Shown here: piece by piece, positions 1-7,112 of the stretch
Position numbering within the stretch: position 1 is the first letter of the stretch
Layout of the letters: each line of letters starts with the position of its first letter
Assembly (NCBI GenBank): GCA_017431825.1
Contig: JAFRKI010000002.1
Span: 62,001-126,000 of the forward strand
DNA length: 64,000 bases
Reading direction: 5' to 3'
Source of the DNA: Erysipelotrichaceae bacterium
GTDB lineage: Bacteria; Bacillota_I; Bacilli_A; Erysipelotrichales; Erysipelotrichaceae
Translations under genes and position numbers: made by a program
The notes under the pieces: generated by a model
The model's database searches: none
Told to the model about the DNA's origin: nothing
What the model saw: the letters and a program-made list of their open reading frames with translations, nothing else

Positions 1-1788
1 GACTATGAAGAGATCCTGGCCGTACCGTATGACGTACCGGTCATCGGTGCCAATACAGAATGCACCAATACATTGCGTCTTTGGGCAGCAGAACCAAGCG
101 ATTCCCTTCCTAGCAACATGACCTATCCGGAATATCTGAGCGATGTCGAAAACATCTGTCTCAACCTCTATCCGGAAGACTACTCGATGGAAGGCAAACT
201 GACCCGTATCAAACAGGAATACTTCTTCGTATCGGCAGGTCTGCAGACCATCATCAAGGACCACCTGAAAAACAATCCGAGCCTTGATAACCTGGCTGAT
301 AAGGTAACGGTACAGCTCAACGATACGCATCCGTCTCTGGCTATTCCTGAGCTCATGCGTCTTCTGATGGACGAACACGGATACTCCTGGGCCGATGCCT
401 ATCCGATCGTTACCAAGGTATTTGCGTATACCAACCATACCGTAATGTCGGAGGCTCTTGAAAAGTGGCCGGTAAACTACATCAAGCAGATCGTACCGCG
501 TGTTTATCTGATCATTGAAGAAATAGACAATCAGTTCGTCAACATGCTTAAGAATGACGGCAGATCCAACAACTTCATCGATTCCGTCAGGATCATCCAT
601 GACAACAACTGCCGTATGGCCAATCTTTCGATCATCGGTTCCTATTCGGTAAACGGCGTTGCGGAGATCCATACCCGTATCTTAAAGGAAGATGTCTTCA
701 GGAACTTCTATAAGATCTATCCTGACAAGTTCAACAACAAGACCAACGGCATCACCCAGAGAAGATGGCTGCTTTATTCCAATCCAGAACTGACGGAAGT
801 AGTGGAAGGAGCCATCCGCAAGGATCTCTCCAAGGACTTCTTCAAGATCGACGATCTGATGGATCACGTCGACGATAAAAAGGTCCAGGAACGCTTCATG
901 GAAGTCAAGAAGATCAAGAAGCAGCAGCTTTCCGCCTATCTCAAGAAGCTCTATGATATCGATCTTGACCCTGACAGCATCTTTGACGTACAGGCCAAGA
1001 GACTTCATGCCTACAAGAGACAGCTTCTTAACATCATGTATATAATCAGTCTTTATCTGCGGATAAAGAAGGATCCGAACTTCTCCATGCGTAAGACCTC
1101 TTTCATCTTCGGTGCCAAGGCCGCATCGAACTATGTATTTGCGAAAGACGTCATCAAACTGATCAATTCCGTAGCGAAGAAGGTCAACAGCGATCCGGAA
1201 GTATCGAAGTATATCAACGTCTTCTTCATTCCTAATTACCGTGTATCCATAGCTGAAAAGCTGATGCCGGCTGCCGATATCTCCGAACAGATCTCTACCG
1301 CCGGCAAGGAAGCCTCCGGTACCGGAAACATGAAGTTCATGATGAACGGAGCCGTTACCTTAGGCACGATGGATGGCGCCAACGTGGAGATCAGGGAACT
1401 GGTAGGGGATGACAATATCGTGATCTTCGGTATGAACGAACAGGAAGTAAACGAATTAAGACCTAACTACAAGCCTTACGAATACTACCTGAACGATCCT
1501 GTAATCAAGGAAGTCATCGGATCACTTATGGATGGCACTTTCGATAAGGACAAGAAGTCCTTTGAGAACCTCTATAACGAATTCCTCTTAGGCAATGACG
1601 AATACATGATCCTGGCTGACTTCAATTCCTACAGGGAAGCTCATGACAGGCTGTATGAGCTTTATGAAGACAGTCACCGTTTCGCCAGGATGTGTCTGGT
1701 GAACGTAGCCAAGTCCTGGTACTTCTCAAGCGACAGGACCATCGACAACTACGTCAGAGACATCTGGCATCTGGAAAAGATCTATTAA
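1..1788 (+). CDS. glgP: Glycogen/maltodextrin phosphorylase, C-terminal part (5' end outside window)
   Basis: PLP-dependent phosphorolysis of alpha-1,4-glucans to glucose-1-phosphate. The frame is open from base 1, so the 5' end of the gene lies upstream of the window. The visible part starts in the conserved PYDVPVIG region and includes NTLRLWAAEP, NDTHPS and the PLP-lysine segment EASGTGNMKF, where the Lys forms the Schiff base in this family. It ends about where phosphorylases normally end. The gene stops 10 bp before the convergent tmcAL. No other glycogen genes are visible, so the pathway context is upstream. The family call is secure; glycogen versus maltodextrin preference cannot be read from this fragment. 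Confidence 0.95.
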   Translation, partial: DYEEILAVPYDVPVIGANTECTNTLRLWAAEPSDSLPSNMTYPEYLSDVENICLNLYPEDYSMEGKLTRIKQEYFFVSAGLQTIIKDHLKNNPSLDNLADKVTVQLNDTHPSLAIPELMRLLMDEHGYSWADAYPIVTKVFAYTNHTVMSEALEKWPVNYIKQIVPRVYLIIEEIDNQFVNMLKNDGRSNNFIDSVRIIHDNNCRMANLSIIGSYSVNGVAEIHTRILKEDVFRNFYKIYPDKFNNKTNGITQRRWLLYSNPELTEVVEGAIRKDLSKDFFKIDDLMDHVDDKKVQERFMEVKKIKKQQLSAYLKKLYDIDLDPDSIFDVQAKRLHAYKRQLLNIMYIISLYLRIKKDPNFSMRKTSFIFGAKAASNYVFAKDVIKLINSVAKKVNSDPEVSKYINVFFIPNYRVSIAEKLMPAADISEQISTAGKEASGTGNMKFMMNGAVTLGTMDGANVEIRELVGDDNIVIFGMNEQEVNELRPNYKPYEYYLNDPVIKEVIGSLMDGTFDKDKKSFENLYNEFLLGNDEYMILADFNSYREAHDRLYELYEDSHRFARMCLVNVAKSWYFSSDRTIDNYVRDIWHLEKIY

Positions 1789-1798
1789 AAGAAAAGGG

Positions 1799-2893
1799 CT
1801 AATCGATGATGATCGGCCCTTTTAATTCTTTTCTTAAATAGGCTTTACGGTCCTTCAATAACGAGGCATAGAGATTGGCCGCTTTCCATTCTATCTCTTT
1901 ATGGCGGGAAGGAAGGTTCTTGAACTGCGTAACGATACGGAAGTCTTCATCTTTCAGCGACCGCAGATATTCCCGTCCTTTCCTGTTGAAACCAAGTATC
2001 CTTACGAAGGACAGCTTTTCATCATTCCTTACGTCCTGTTTCTTTATCTGATTCATTATATTGAGAGATATCCTGGCTATCCTGGCTCTGGTGTATCTCT
2101 TTGACAGGGAAGCATTTATGAATCCTTCGTAATCGTCATATTCCTGAGCATTCCTAATAAGCAGGCTTTCGATGCCTTCGCTTACCAGGAAGATCTCTTT
2201 AAGATCGTCTCTGGACATGGTCAACAGAAGTCTTTGAAGATAAGGGTAAAGCTCTTCGATGAAATGAGGATCTTCTATCATTACAGGCGTCTGTCCCGAG
2301 ACATCCTTCCCTTCCTTTAAAGCCTCTCTGATGGCCTTTGCGCTGGCTATTTCGTGAAGTTCCAGATCATTATAGGAATTGGTCCTTTGTATGGAAAAAG
2401 GCTCTATTTTCATATCTTTAAGGGCTTTGAGATAAGCTACGGCCAGTATATCGTTGGGATAAAGGGATCCTGCCAGCAGGCCATAAGCCTTGGGATAGGA
2501 AGTCCCTTTATCCATCTCTTCCTTAAGGTGGTCGACGTTGATGCTGTGATCCGCAAAGTTCTTTAGTTCTTCAAGGTTGTTGGTCTCGGAGCCAAAGACC
2601 AGATTATCGGCTTTTAGAAGATCAAGGATCTCCACGCTCCTTCTGCCGAATACCGATGCACTCTGATTGGTATAGATGAAAGGCAGCTCTGCCACGAGGT
2701 CCACGCCGTGTTTAAGTGAAGCCTCTGTCTTTAGGAATTTGTCGATGACGGATACTTCTCCTCTTTGACTGAAATTGCCGCTGCAGACCGCTATCAAGAG
2801 ATCCGGCTTGGTCAGTTCCCGGGCTTTTTCTATATGATAGATATGACCGTTGTGGAAGGGATTGTATTCAACGATTATTCCTGTAATATTCAT
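1799..2893 (-). CDS. tmcAL: tRNA(Met) cytidine acetate ligase TmcAL (YlbM family)
   Basis: 364 aa, full length. TmcAL acetylates C34 of elongator tRNA-Met using acetate and ATP. The nucleotidyltransferase motif EYNPFHNGH lies at residues 9-17, GNFSQRG at 39-45 and FGSE at about 100-103, all typical of the YlbM/TmcAL family. The ATG lies exactly 6 nt after a TATAAT on the minus strand and has no Shine-Dalgarno, so the mRNA is predicted to be leaderless. It diverges from yceD across a shared symmetric promoter and converges on glgP. Confidence 0.93.
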   Translation of the reverse strand: MNITGIIVEYNPFHNGHIYHIEKARELTKPDLLIAVCSGNFSQRGEVSVIDKFLKTEASLKHGVDLVAELPFIYTNQSASVFGRRSVEILDLLKADNLVFGSETNNLEELKNFADHSINVDHLKEEMDKGTSYPKAYGLLAGSLYPNDILAVAYLKALKDMKIEPFSIQRTNSYNDLELHEIASAKAIREALKEGKDVSGQTPVMIEDPHFIEELYPYLQRLLLTMSRDDLKEIFLVSEGIESLLIRNAQEYDDYEGFINASLSKRYTRARIARISLNIMNQIKKQDVRNDEKLSFVRILGFNRKGREYLRSLKDEDFRIVTQFKNLPSRHKEIEWKAANLYASLLKDRKAYLRKELKGPIIID

Positions 2894-2915
2894 GGATTAA
2901 TTATATAATGATTTC
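2894..2915. promoter_or_regulatory. Symmetric bidirectional -10 for tmcAL (-) and yceD (+)
   Basis: The palindrome ATTATATAAT (2900-2909) contains overlapping TATAAT hexamers on both strands. Exactly 6 nt separate it from the ATG of yceD at 2916 and from the minus-strand ATG of tmcAL at 2893. Neither gene has a Shine-Dalgarno. Seen directly; divergent leaderless transcription is inferred. Confidence 0.75.
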
Positions 2916-3380
2916 ATGAAAGTCCTGCTTAAAGATTTGACCGGCATCACCGAACGCAAGGCCTTTGAGATCGATGAGGAGCATCTTGAAGTCAAAGACA
3001 ACATCTTTCTGAAAGGTCTTAAGGATGTCAAGGGCTATATCGCATTCTACTATGATCTCTCGGAGAAACTTTTCATCGACTATCATCTGGAAGGATCGAT
3101 GATCTGCCCCGATGCCATCACTCTGGAAGACGTGGAAGTGCCGTTTACAGTCGGAGAAGACCGGGAAGTAGTCACCAAAGAGAACGAGGAAGGCTTCTAC
3201 CTGATAGACGGAATGGAGCTTAACGAACTTGTGATATACATCGTTTCCCCGGAAGCGCCGATTAGTGTTGAAAAAAAGGGTGAAACAATGTATTATAGTG
3301 GAGACGGTTGGACAATTCAGAGCGAGGAGGAGTATAATAAACACTCCAGGGAAAGAATTGATCCCAGACTTGAGAAATGA
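2916..3380 (+). CDS. yceD: YceD/DUF177 family protein
   Basis: 154 aa, soluble, acidic. Members of the DUF177/YceD family almost always sit directly upstream of rpmF and have been linked to rRNA or large-subunit biogenesis; the exact function is not settled. The family is recognised from the KGYIAFYYDLSEKLFIDYHLEG core, the later acidic segment and the adjacent rpmF (26 bp downstream). The start is the ATG 6 nt after TATAAT with no SD (leaderless), whereas rpmF has its own strong SD. The two genes are probably co-transcribed up to the terminator at 3555. Confidence 0.85.
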   Translation: MKVLLKDLTGITERKAFEIDEEHLEVKDNIFLKGLKDVKGYIAFYYDLSEKLFIDYHLEGSMICPDAITLEDVEVPFTVGEDREVVTKENEEGFYLIDGMELNELVIYIVSPEAPISVEKKGETMYYSGDGWTIQSEEEYNKHSRERIDPRLEK

Positions 3381-3406
3381 TTAGAGTATAAGGAGGAAGA
3401 ATAGAA

Positions 3407-3556
3407 ATGGCTGTTCAGCAGAGAAGAACTTCCAAGACACGCAAGGCAAAAAGAAGAACTCATTACAAACTGAGCGCTCCGGCAATGGTCAAATGTCCGT
3501 CCTGCGGAGAATACAAACTGGCTCACAGAGTTTGTCCGAGTTGTGGTGCTAAATAA
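3407..3556 (+). CDS. rpmF: Ribosomal protein bL32
   Basis: 49 aa. Starts [17 protein letters not shown], an Arg/Lys-rich rRNA-binding tail, followed by a zinc ribbon with two CxxC pairs (CPSC and CPSC, residues 30-33 and 43-46). This is the zinc-binding form of bL32; no Cys-free paralogue is visible here. AAGGAGGA lies about 9 nt before the ATG, a strong RBS. The gene sits 26 bp after yceD and is followed immediately by a hairpin terminator that overlaps its stop codon. Confidence 0.97.
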   Translation: MAVQQRRTSKTRKAKRRTHYKLSAPAMVKCPSCGEYKLAHRVCPSCGAK

Positions 3557-3576
3557 TCGCTATAAGCGATTTTTTA
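3555..3576 (+). terminator. Intrinsic terminator after rpmF
   Basis: 7-bp stem AATCGCT/AGCGATT with a 3-nt loop (ATA) and a T-run. It begins on the last bases of the rpmF stop codon. Confidence 0.85.
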
Positions 3577-3593
3577 ATTATTGTTGAATATAA

Positions 3594-5315
3594 GTGATGA
3601 AAAAGCCTGCTTACAGAAACATCATTTCAGGTATCGTTATCGCTTTTCTTATCGTCAGTGCGGTATTCAGCACTCTTAAGGTAAGAGGGCTCGGCATCGA
3701 TCCTGAAAGTATTGAAGAAATAGGGAATGCCTTCGGAGTGGCGTGTCTGATACCGACGGTCTTTGCGGTATTCATGGCTTTCATGTATAAGAACGTCATA
3801 CTGTCGCTGGCCTTGGGAATGTTTCTGGGAGGACTGATGTATACCGGCGTGGCCGGATGCAGTCTTACGGGCTTTTTTACGTTATCCTGCAACGAAATAG
3901 TTGAGACGGTGGCCGATTACGACAATGCGGCTATCATCCTGTTATGTCTTTCGATCGGGGGAATGATCGAGATGATCAGAAGTTCGGGCGGTTTTGAGGA
4001 CCTGGCCAGAAGGATGACCAGACATATCGATACGCCGAGGAAAACCAATCTCATAACCCAGCTGCTGGGAATACTGGTCTTTTTTGACGATTATGCCAAT
4101 GCGCTGATCGTAGGACCGGTAATGCAGCCGATAACCGACAGACTGAAGATATCCAGGGAGAAGCTGGCCTATATCGTCGATTCTACTGCCGCACCGGTAA
4201 CCGGTATCGCGATCATATCTTCTTGGGTAGCCGTGGAAGTCGGCGTCATCGAAGAAGGACTGGCCAATGCCCATGTGGAGATGTCGGCCTACGGTCTTTT
4301 CCTGAGGTCGATCCCTTTCTGTTTCTACTGCATCTTCTGCCTGCTGTTCATATTCATATCTTCCCTGAGCGGCAGGGAATTTGCTTCCATGTACGAAGCG
4401 GAATGCCGGGCCAGATCCGGTATCGTAAAGAAGGCGGAGAAAAGGGAAGAATTCGAAGAGCTTAGGGAATATGATGAAAGGAAAAAGAAAGCTTCTATGT
4501 GGACGGCCATAATCCCTCTGGTGACGCTTTTCATCTATGCGATAAGCCGTTTTGTGATCGTTGGCAAGGCCAATGCCTTAGCCGCCGGTATCATTACCGG
4601 CAGTGAGCCTTTCAGTATCCGTTATCTGTCGACCATCTTCGGACAGGCTGATACCATCTATATCGTCTTTGAAGCCACCGTGCTGGCCGCTGTCGTTGCG
4701 ATGATCCTGGGCATGATCGAAAGGGCCTTTGATCTGAAAGAGGCCGTAGGACACTTCGTAAAGGGCTGTGCCAATATCTTCGATACGGCCTTTATCCTGA
4801 CGCTGGCCTGGACCATGTCTTCTTTCGTATCCAAGATCGGTGCCGTAAACTACACGGTCAATGCGATATCTTCCAGTGTCGCCTGGTTCGTGATACCGAT
4901 ACTGATCTTCGTGGTCTGCTGCTTCGTGAGCTTTGCGGTAGGCAGCTACGGCTGCATGTTCATAGCGCTGCCGATGGCCATCCCGATAGCGGTAAGGATC
5001 ATGGCTTTGTATCCTTCGATCGGCGAGTCCTATCTGCCGCTGGTCATAGCCTGCGGACTGGCAGGCTCGATATTCGGTGACCACTGTTCACCGATAACCG
5101 ACTGCACCATCCTTTCTTCCAAGGGCAGCGGCTGCAACAATTTCGACCATGTCCATACTCAGCTTCCTTACGCGATCGTTACGGCTGCAGTATCGGTCAT
5201 AGCCGGCATCATTCCGGCGACTTTCGGTCTGCCGACCTATGTATCGCTGCTGCTGGGCGGCCTGACCTTCTATCTGATACTTAAGTTCATAGGTAAGGAG
5301 CCGAAGGCAAACTGA
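3594..5315 (+). CDS. nhaC: Na+/H+ antiporter, NhaC family
   Basis: 573 aa polytopic membrane protein with roughly 11-12 hydrophobic segments. The NhaC-type features are the hairpin regions with FFDDYANALIVGPVMQP, the DSTAAPVTGIAIISSW segment and the C-terminal GSIFGDHCSPITDCTILSS motif. The family exchanges cytoplasmic Na+ (or substrates such as malate/lactate with H+ and Na+ in some members) for H+; the substrate here is not proven. The start is ambiguous between GTG 3594 and ATG 3597, and there is no clear SD. It stands alone between two terminators. Confidence 0.88.
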   Translation: MMKKPAYRNIISGIVIAFLIVSAVFSTLKVRGLGIDPESIEEIGNAFGVACLIPTVFAVFMAFMYKNVILSLALGMFLGGLMYTGVAGCSLTGFFTLSCNEIVETVADYDNAAIILLCLSIGGMIEMIRSSGGFEDLARRMTRHIDTPRKTNLITQLLGILVFFDDYANALIVGPVMQPITDRLKISREKLAYIVDSTAAPVTGIAIISSWVAVEVGVIEEGLANAHVEMSAYGLFLRSIPFCFYCIFCLLFIFISSLSGREFASMYEAECRARSGIVKKAEKREEFEELREYDERKKKASMWTAIIPLVTLFIYAISRFVIVGKANALAAGIITGSEPFSIRYLSTIFGQADTIYIVFEATVLAAVVAMILGMIERAFDLKEAVGHFVKGCANIFDTAFILTLAWTMSSFVSKIGAVNYTVNAISSSVAWFVIPILIFVVCCFVSFAVGSYGCMFIALPMAIPIAVRIMALYPSIGESYLPLVIACGLAGSIFGDHCSPITDCTILSSKGSGCNNFDHVHTQLPYAIVTAAVSVIAGIIPATFGLPTYVSLLLGGLTFYLILKFIGKEPKAN

Positions 5316-5367
5316 CGGTTTTCAGCACTTTTTAAGCAGTAATCAATACTTTTTTATAGGAAAATAG

Positions 5368-5396
5368 GTCACTTTTACAGAAAAGTGGCTTTTTTT
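5368..5396 (+). terminator. Intrinsic terminator after nhaC
   Basis: 9-nt arms GTCACTTTT and AAAAGTGGC (one G-U pair), 4-nt loop, then T7. It ends 2 bp before the -35 of the mraZ promoter. Confidence 0.8.
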
Positions 5397-5397
5397 A

Positions 5398-5461
5398 TTG
5401 ACGAAGTGCTATATTTATAACATAATAGTGGTGTAAAGTGGTATAAAGTGGGGGAAAGTGG
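5398..5461 (+). promoter_or_regulatory. mraZ promoter with four MraZ boxes
   Basis: TTGACG (5398-5403), a 17-bp spacer and CATAAT (5421-5426). From the -10 onward there are four direct repeats at exactly 10-bp steps: ATAGTGG (5425) and AAAGTGG (5435, 5445, 5455). MraZ is a known autorepressor of the dcw operon that binds such repeated GTGG boxes. The array covers the transcription start and the leader up to mraZ, so autorepression is expected. Confidence 0.88.
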
Positions 5462-5466
5462 GAAAT

Positions 5467-5904
5467 ATGTTCATAGGCGAATATTCTCATAATCTGGACG
5501 CCAAAGGAAGGATCATCATCCCAAGCCGATTCAGGGATGAACTGCATTCCTCTTTCATACTGACCAGAGGTCTGGACGGCTGTCTGACCATCTACTCACT
5601 TGAACAATGGGAAAAGATCTTCATAGAGATCAACAAGCTGCCTACCACCAAAAAGGCTGCTCGACAGTACATCAGAGTGCTTACCAGCAATGCGAGCGAA
5701 TGCACGCTGGACGGACAAGGAAGGATCCTGATACCGTCCAATCTCGCTGAACCGGTAGGCATTAAGAAGGAATGTGTCATAGTCGGCGCTAACGATCATA
5801 TCGAGATCTGGGATAAGAATACCTGGGAAGGTTATTTCGAAGAAGCTTCCAAGAGCTTTGAAGAAGTGGCGGAAAACCTGAGTGACCTCCTGAACAATGA
5901 CTGA
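5467..5904 (+). CDS. mraZ: Transcriptional regulator MraZ
   Basis: 145 aa, two tandem SpoVT/AbrB-type half-domains. The first carries GEYSHNLDAKGR and IPSRFRDEL, the second ECTLDGQGRILIPSNLAE. MraZ is a ring-forming DNA-binding regulator of the division and cell-wall (dcw) cluster. The ATG at 5467 gives the normal MFxGEY start; a GTG at 5458 would begin inside the fourth MraZ box. The end overlaps rsmH by 8 nt, so the two are translationally coupled. Confidence 0.95.
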   Translation: MFIGEYSHNLDAKGRIIIPSRFRDELHSSFILTRGLDGCLTIYSLEQWEKIFIEINKLPTTKKAARQYIRVLTSNASECTLDGQGRILIPSNLAEPVGIKKECVIVGANDHIEIWDKNTWEGYFEEASKSFEEVAENLSDLLNND

Positions 5905-6808
5905 TCATGTGAGCGTGCTTCTTAATGAAGCGATAGAACTCCTGAACGTAAGGGAAGGAGGCACCTATATCGACGGCACCTTAGGCAGAGGGGGCCACAG
6001 CAGAAAGATCCTGGAAAGACTGGGAAAGGGAAAACTCTACTGCTTCGACTTGGATGAACAGGCGATAGAGGAATCAAAGAAGGTCCTTAAGGGATATGAC
6101 AATGTCGTTTATATTCATGACAACTTCATGAATATGAATAAATACGTAAAGGAGGCCGATGGGATCATCCTCGACCTCGGTGTCTCTTCACCGCAATTCG
6201 ATGAAGGAGACAGGGGCTTCTCATACCGCTATGAGGGACCGCTGGACATGCGGATGGACCGAAGCAGCGGACTGAGTGCCTATGAAGTAGTCAACACCTA
6301 CCGTAAAGAAGATCTTGTGAGAATTCTTTATGACTATGGCGAGGAACGAAGTGCCGTAAGGATCGCCGATGCGATCGTGAAGGCCAGAGCGTCCAAACCG
6401 ATCGAAACGACGCTGGAACTGGTTGGAGTTATTAAGGAAGCACTCCCACAAAAAACATTAAGTAAGAAAGGACATCCCGCTAAGCAGACCTTCCAGGCTC
6501 TGCGTATCGAGGTGAACCACGAACTCGATTCTCTTTCTTGTTTCTTAAGTAACTTCAACCAAATCCTGGCGCATAAGGGAAGGGCGGTAATCATCACCTT
6601 CCATTCACTGGAAGACCGGATGGTCAAAAGAAGATTCAGGGAACTGAGTACCGTAGAAGACGATAAAAGGGTGTTCAAGCTTCCCGAAGAGATAGAGAAG
6701 GCTGAATACGTGCTCGTTAACCGCAAGGCCGTCGTGCCGGGCGAAGAAGAGATAGAAAGGAACCCGCGTGCCAAGAGCGCGAAACTGAGAGGAATAGAGA
6801 GGTTGTAA
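5897..6808 (+). CDS. rsmH: 16S rRNA m4C1402 methyltransferase RsmH (MraW)
   Basis: 303 aa, normal length. SAM-dependent N4-methylation of C1402 in 16S rRNA. The SAM motif YIDGTLGRGGHS is near residues 21-32, followed by DLGVSSPQFD and FQALRIEVN, all diagnostic. It overlaps mraZ by 8 nt and is followed by ftsL after 1 nt, the usual dcw order. Confidence 0.97.
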   Translation: MTDHVSVLLNEAIELLNVREGGTYIDGTLGRGGHSRKILERLGKGKLYCFDLDEQAIEESKKVLKGYDNVVYIHDNFMNMNKYVKEADGIILDLGVSSPQFDEGDRGFSYRYEGPLDMRMDRSSGLSAYEVVNTYRKEDLVRILYDYGEERSAVRIADAIVKARASKPIETTLELVGVIKEALPQKTLSKKGHPAKQTFQALRIEVNHELDSLSCFLSNFNQILAHKGRAVIITFHSLEDRMVKRRFRELSTVEDDKRVFKLPEEIEKAEYVLVNRKAVVPGEEEIERNPRAKSAKLRGIERL

Positions 6809-6809
6809 T

Positions 6810-7112
6810 ATGGCAAAGTTAAGAAGAAGAAAAAGAAGAAGATCCTTACTCAACATGGGAGCTGTCATCCTTGTGAGTCTGGCTTTCATAAGCCTTATCA
6901 TCAGTTCCCTGTTCCTGGGTACCTACAATCAGTCTCTTACCATCTCCATCCAGAACATGAACAACGAGATAAGCTCTTTGAAAGCTGAAAACGAGAGGCT
7001 CAACATCGAGATAGCATCTCTTGAGAATAAGGACAGGGTCTATGTGATAGCTCAGGACGCCGGTCTTAATCAGAATCAGGATAACGTCATAAGCATCCAG
7101 GGAGAAAACTAA
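6810..7112 (+). CDS. ftsL: FtsL-like septum protein
   Basis: 100 aa. Basic cytoplasmic N-terminus (RRRKRRR), one transmembrane segment at about 15-37, then an extracytoplasmic coiled coil at about 45-75 (NNEISSLKAENERLNIEIASLENK). Size, topology and position between rsmH and a class B PBP identify FtsL; primary sequence is poorly conserved in this family. It begins 1 nt after the rsmH stop and abuts pbpB directly. Confidence 0.85.
   Translation: MAKLRRRKRRRSLLNMGAVILVSLAFISLIISSLFLGTYNQSLTISIQNMNNEISSLKAENERLNIEIASLENKDRVYVIAQDAGLNQNQDNVISIQGEN

Noticed and set aside
2901-3344. 147-aa frame on the minus strand
   Set aside because: It is the antisense of yceD, with poor composition and no RBS. 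Other long antisense frames in the window were dismissed likewise.
3586-3596. Leaderless -10 for nhaC (GAATAT/TATAAG)
   Set aside because: Spacing to ATG or GTG is not 6 nt and the hexamers are poor, so it was left out of the leaderless set.
5381-5389. Fifth MraZ box (AAAAGTGG) in the nhaC terminator
   Set aside because: It is out of the 10-bp phase and explained by the hairpin arm.
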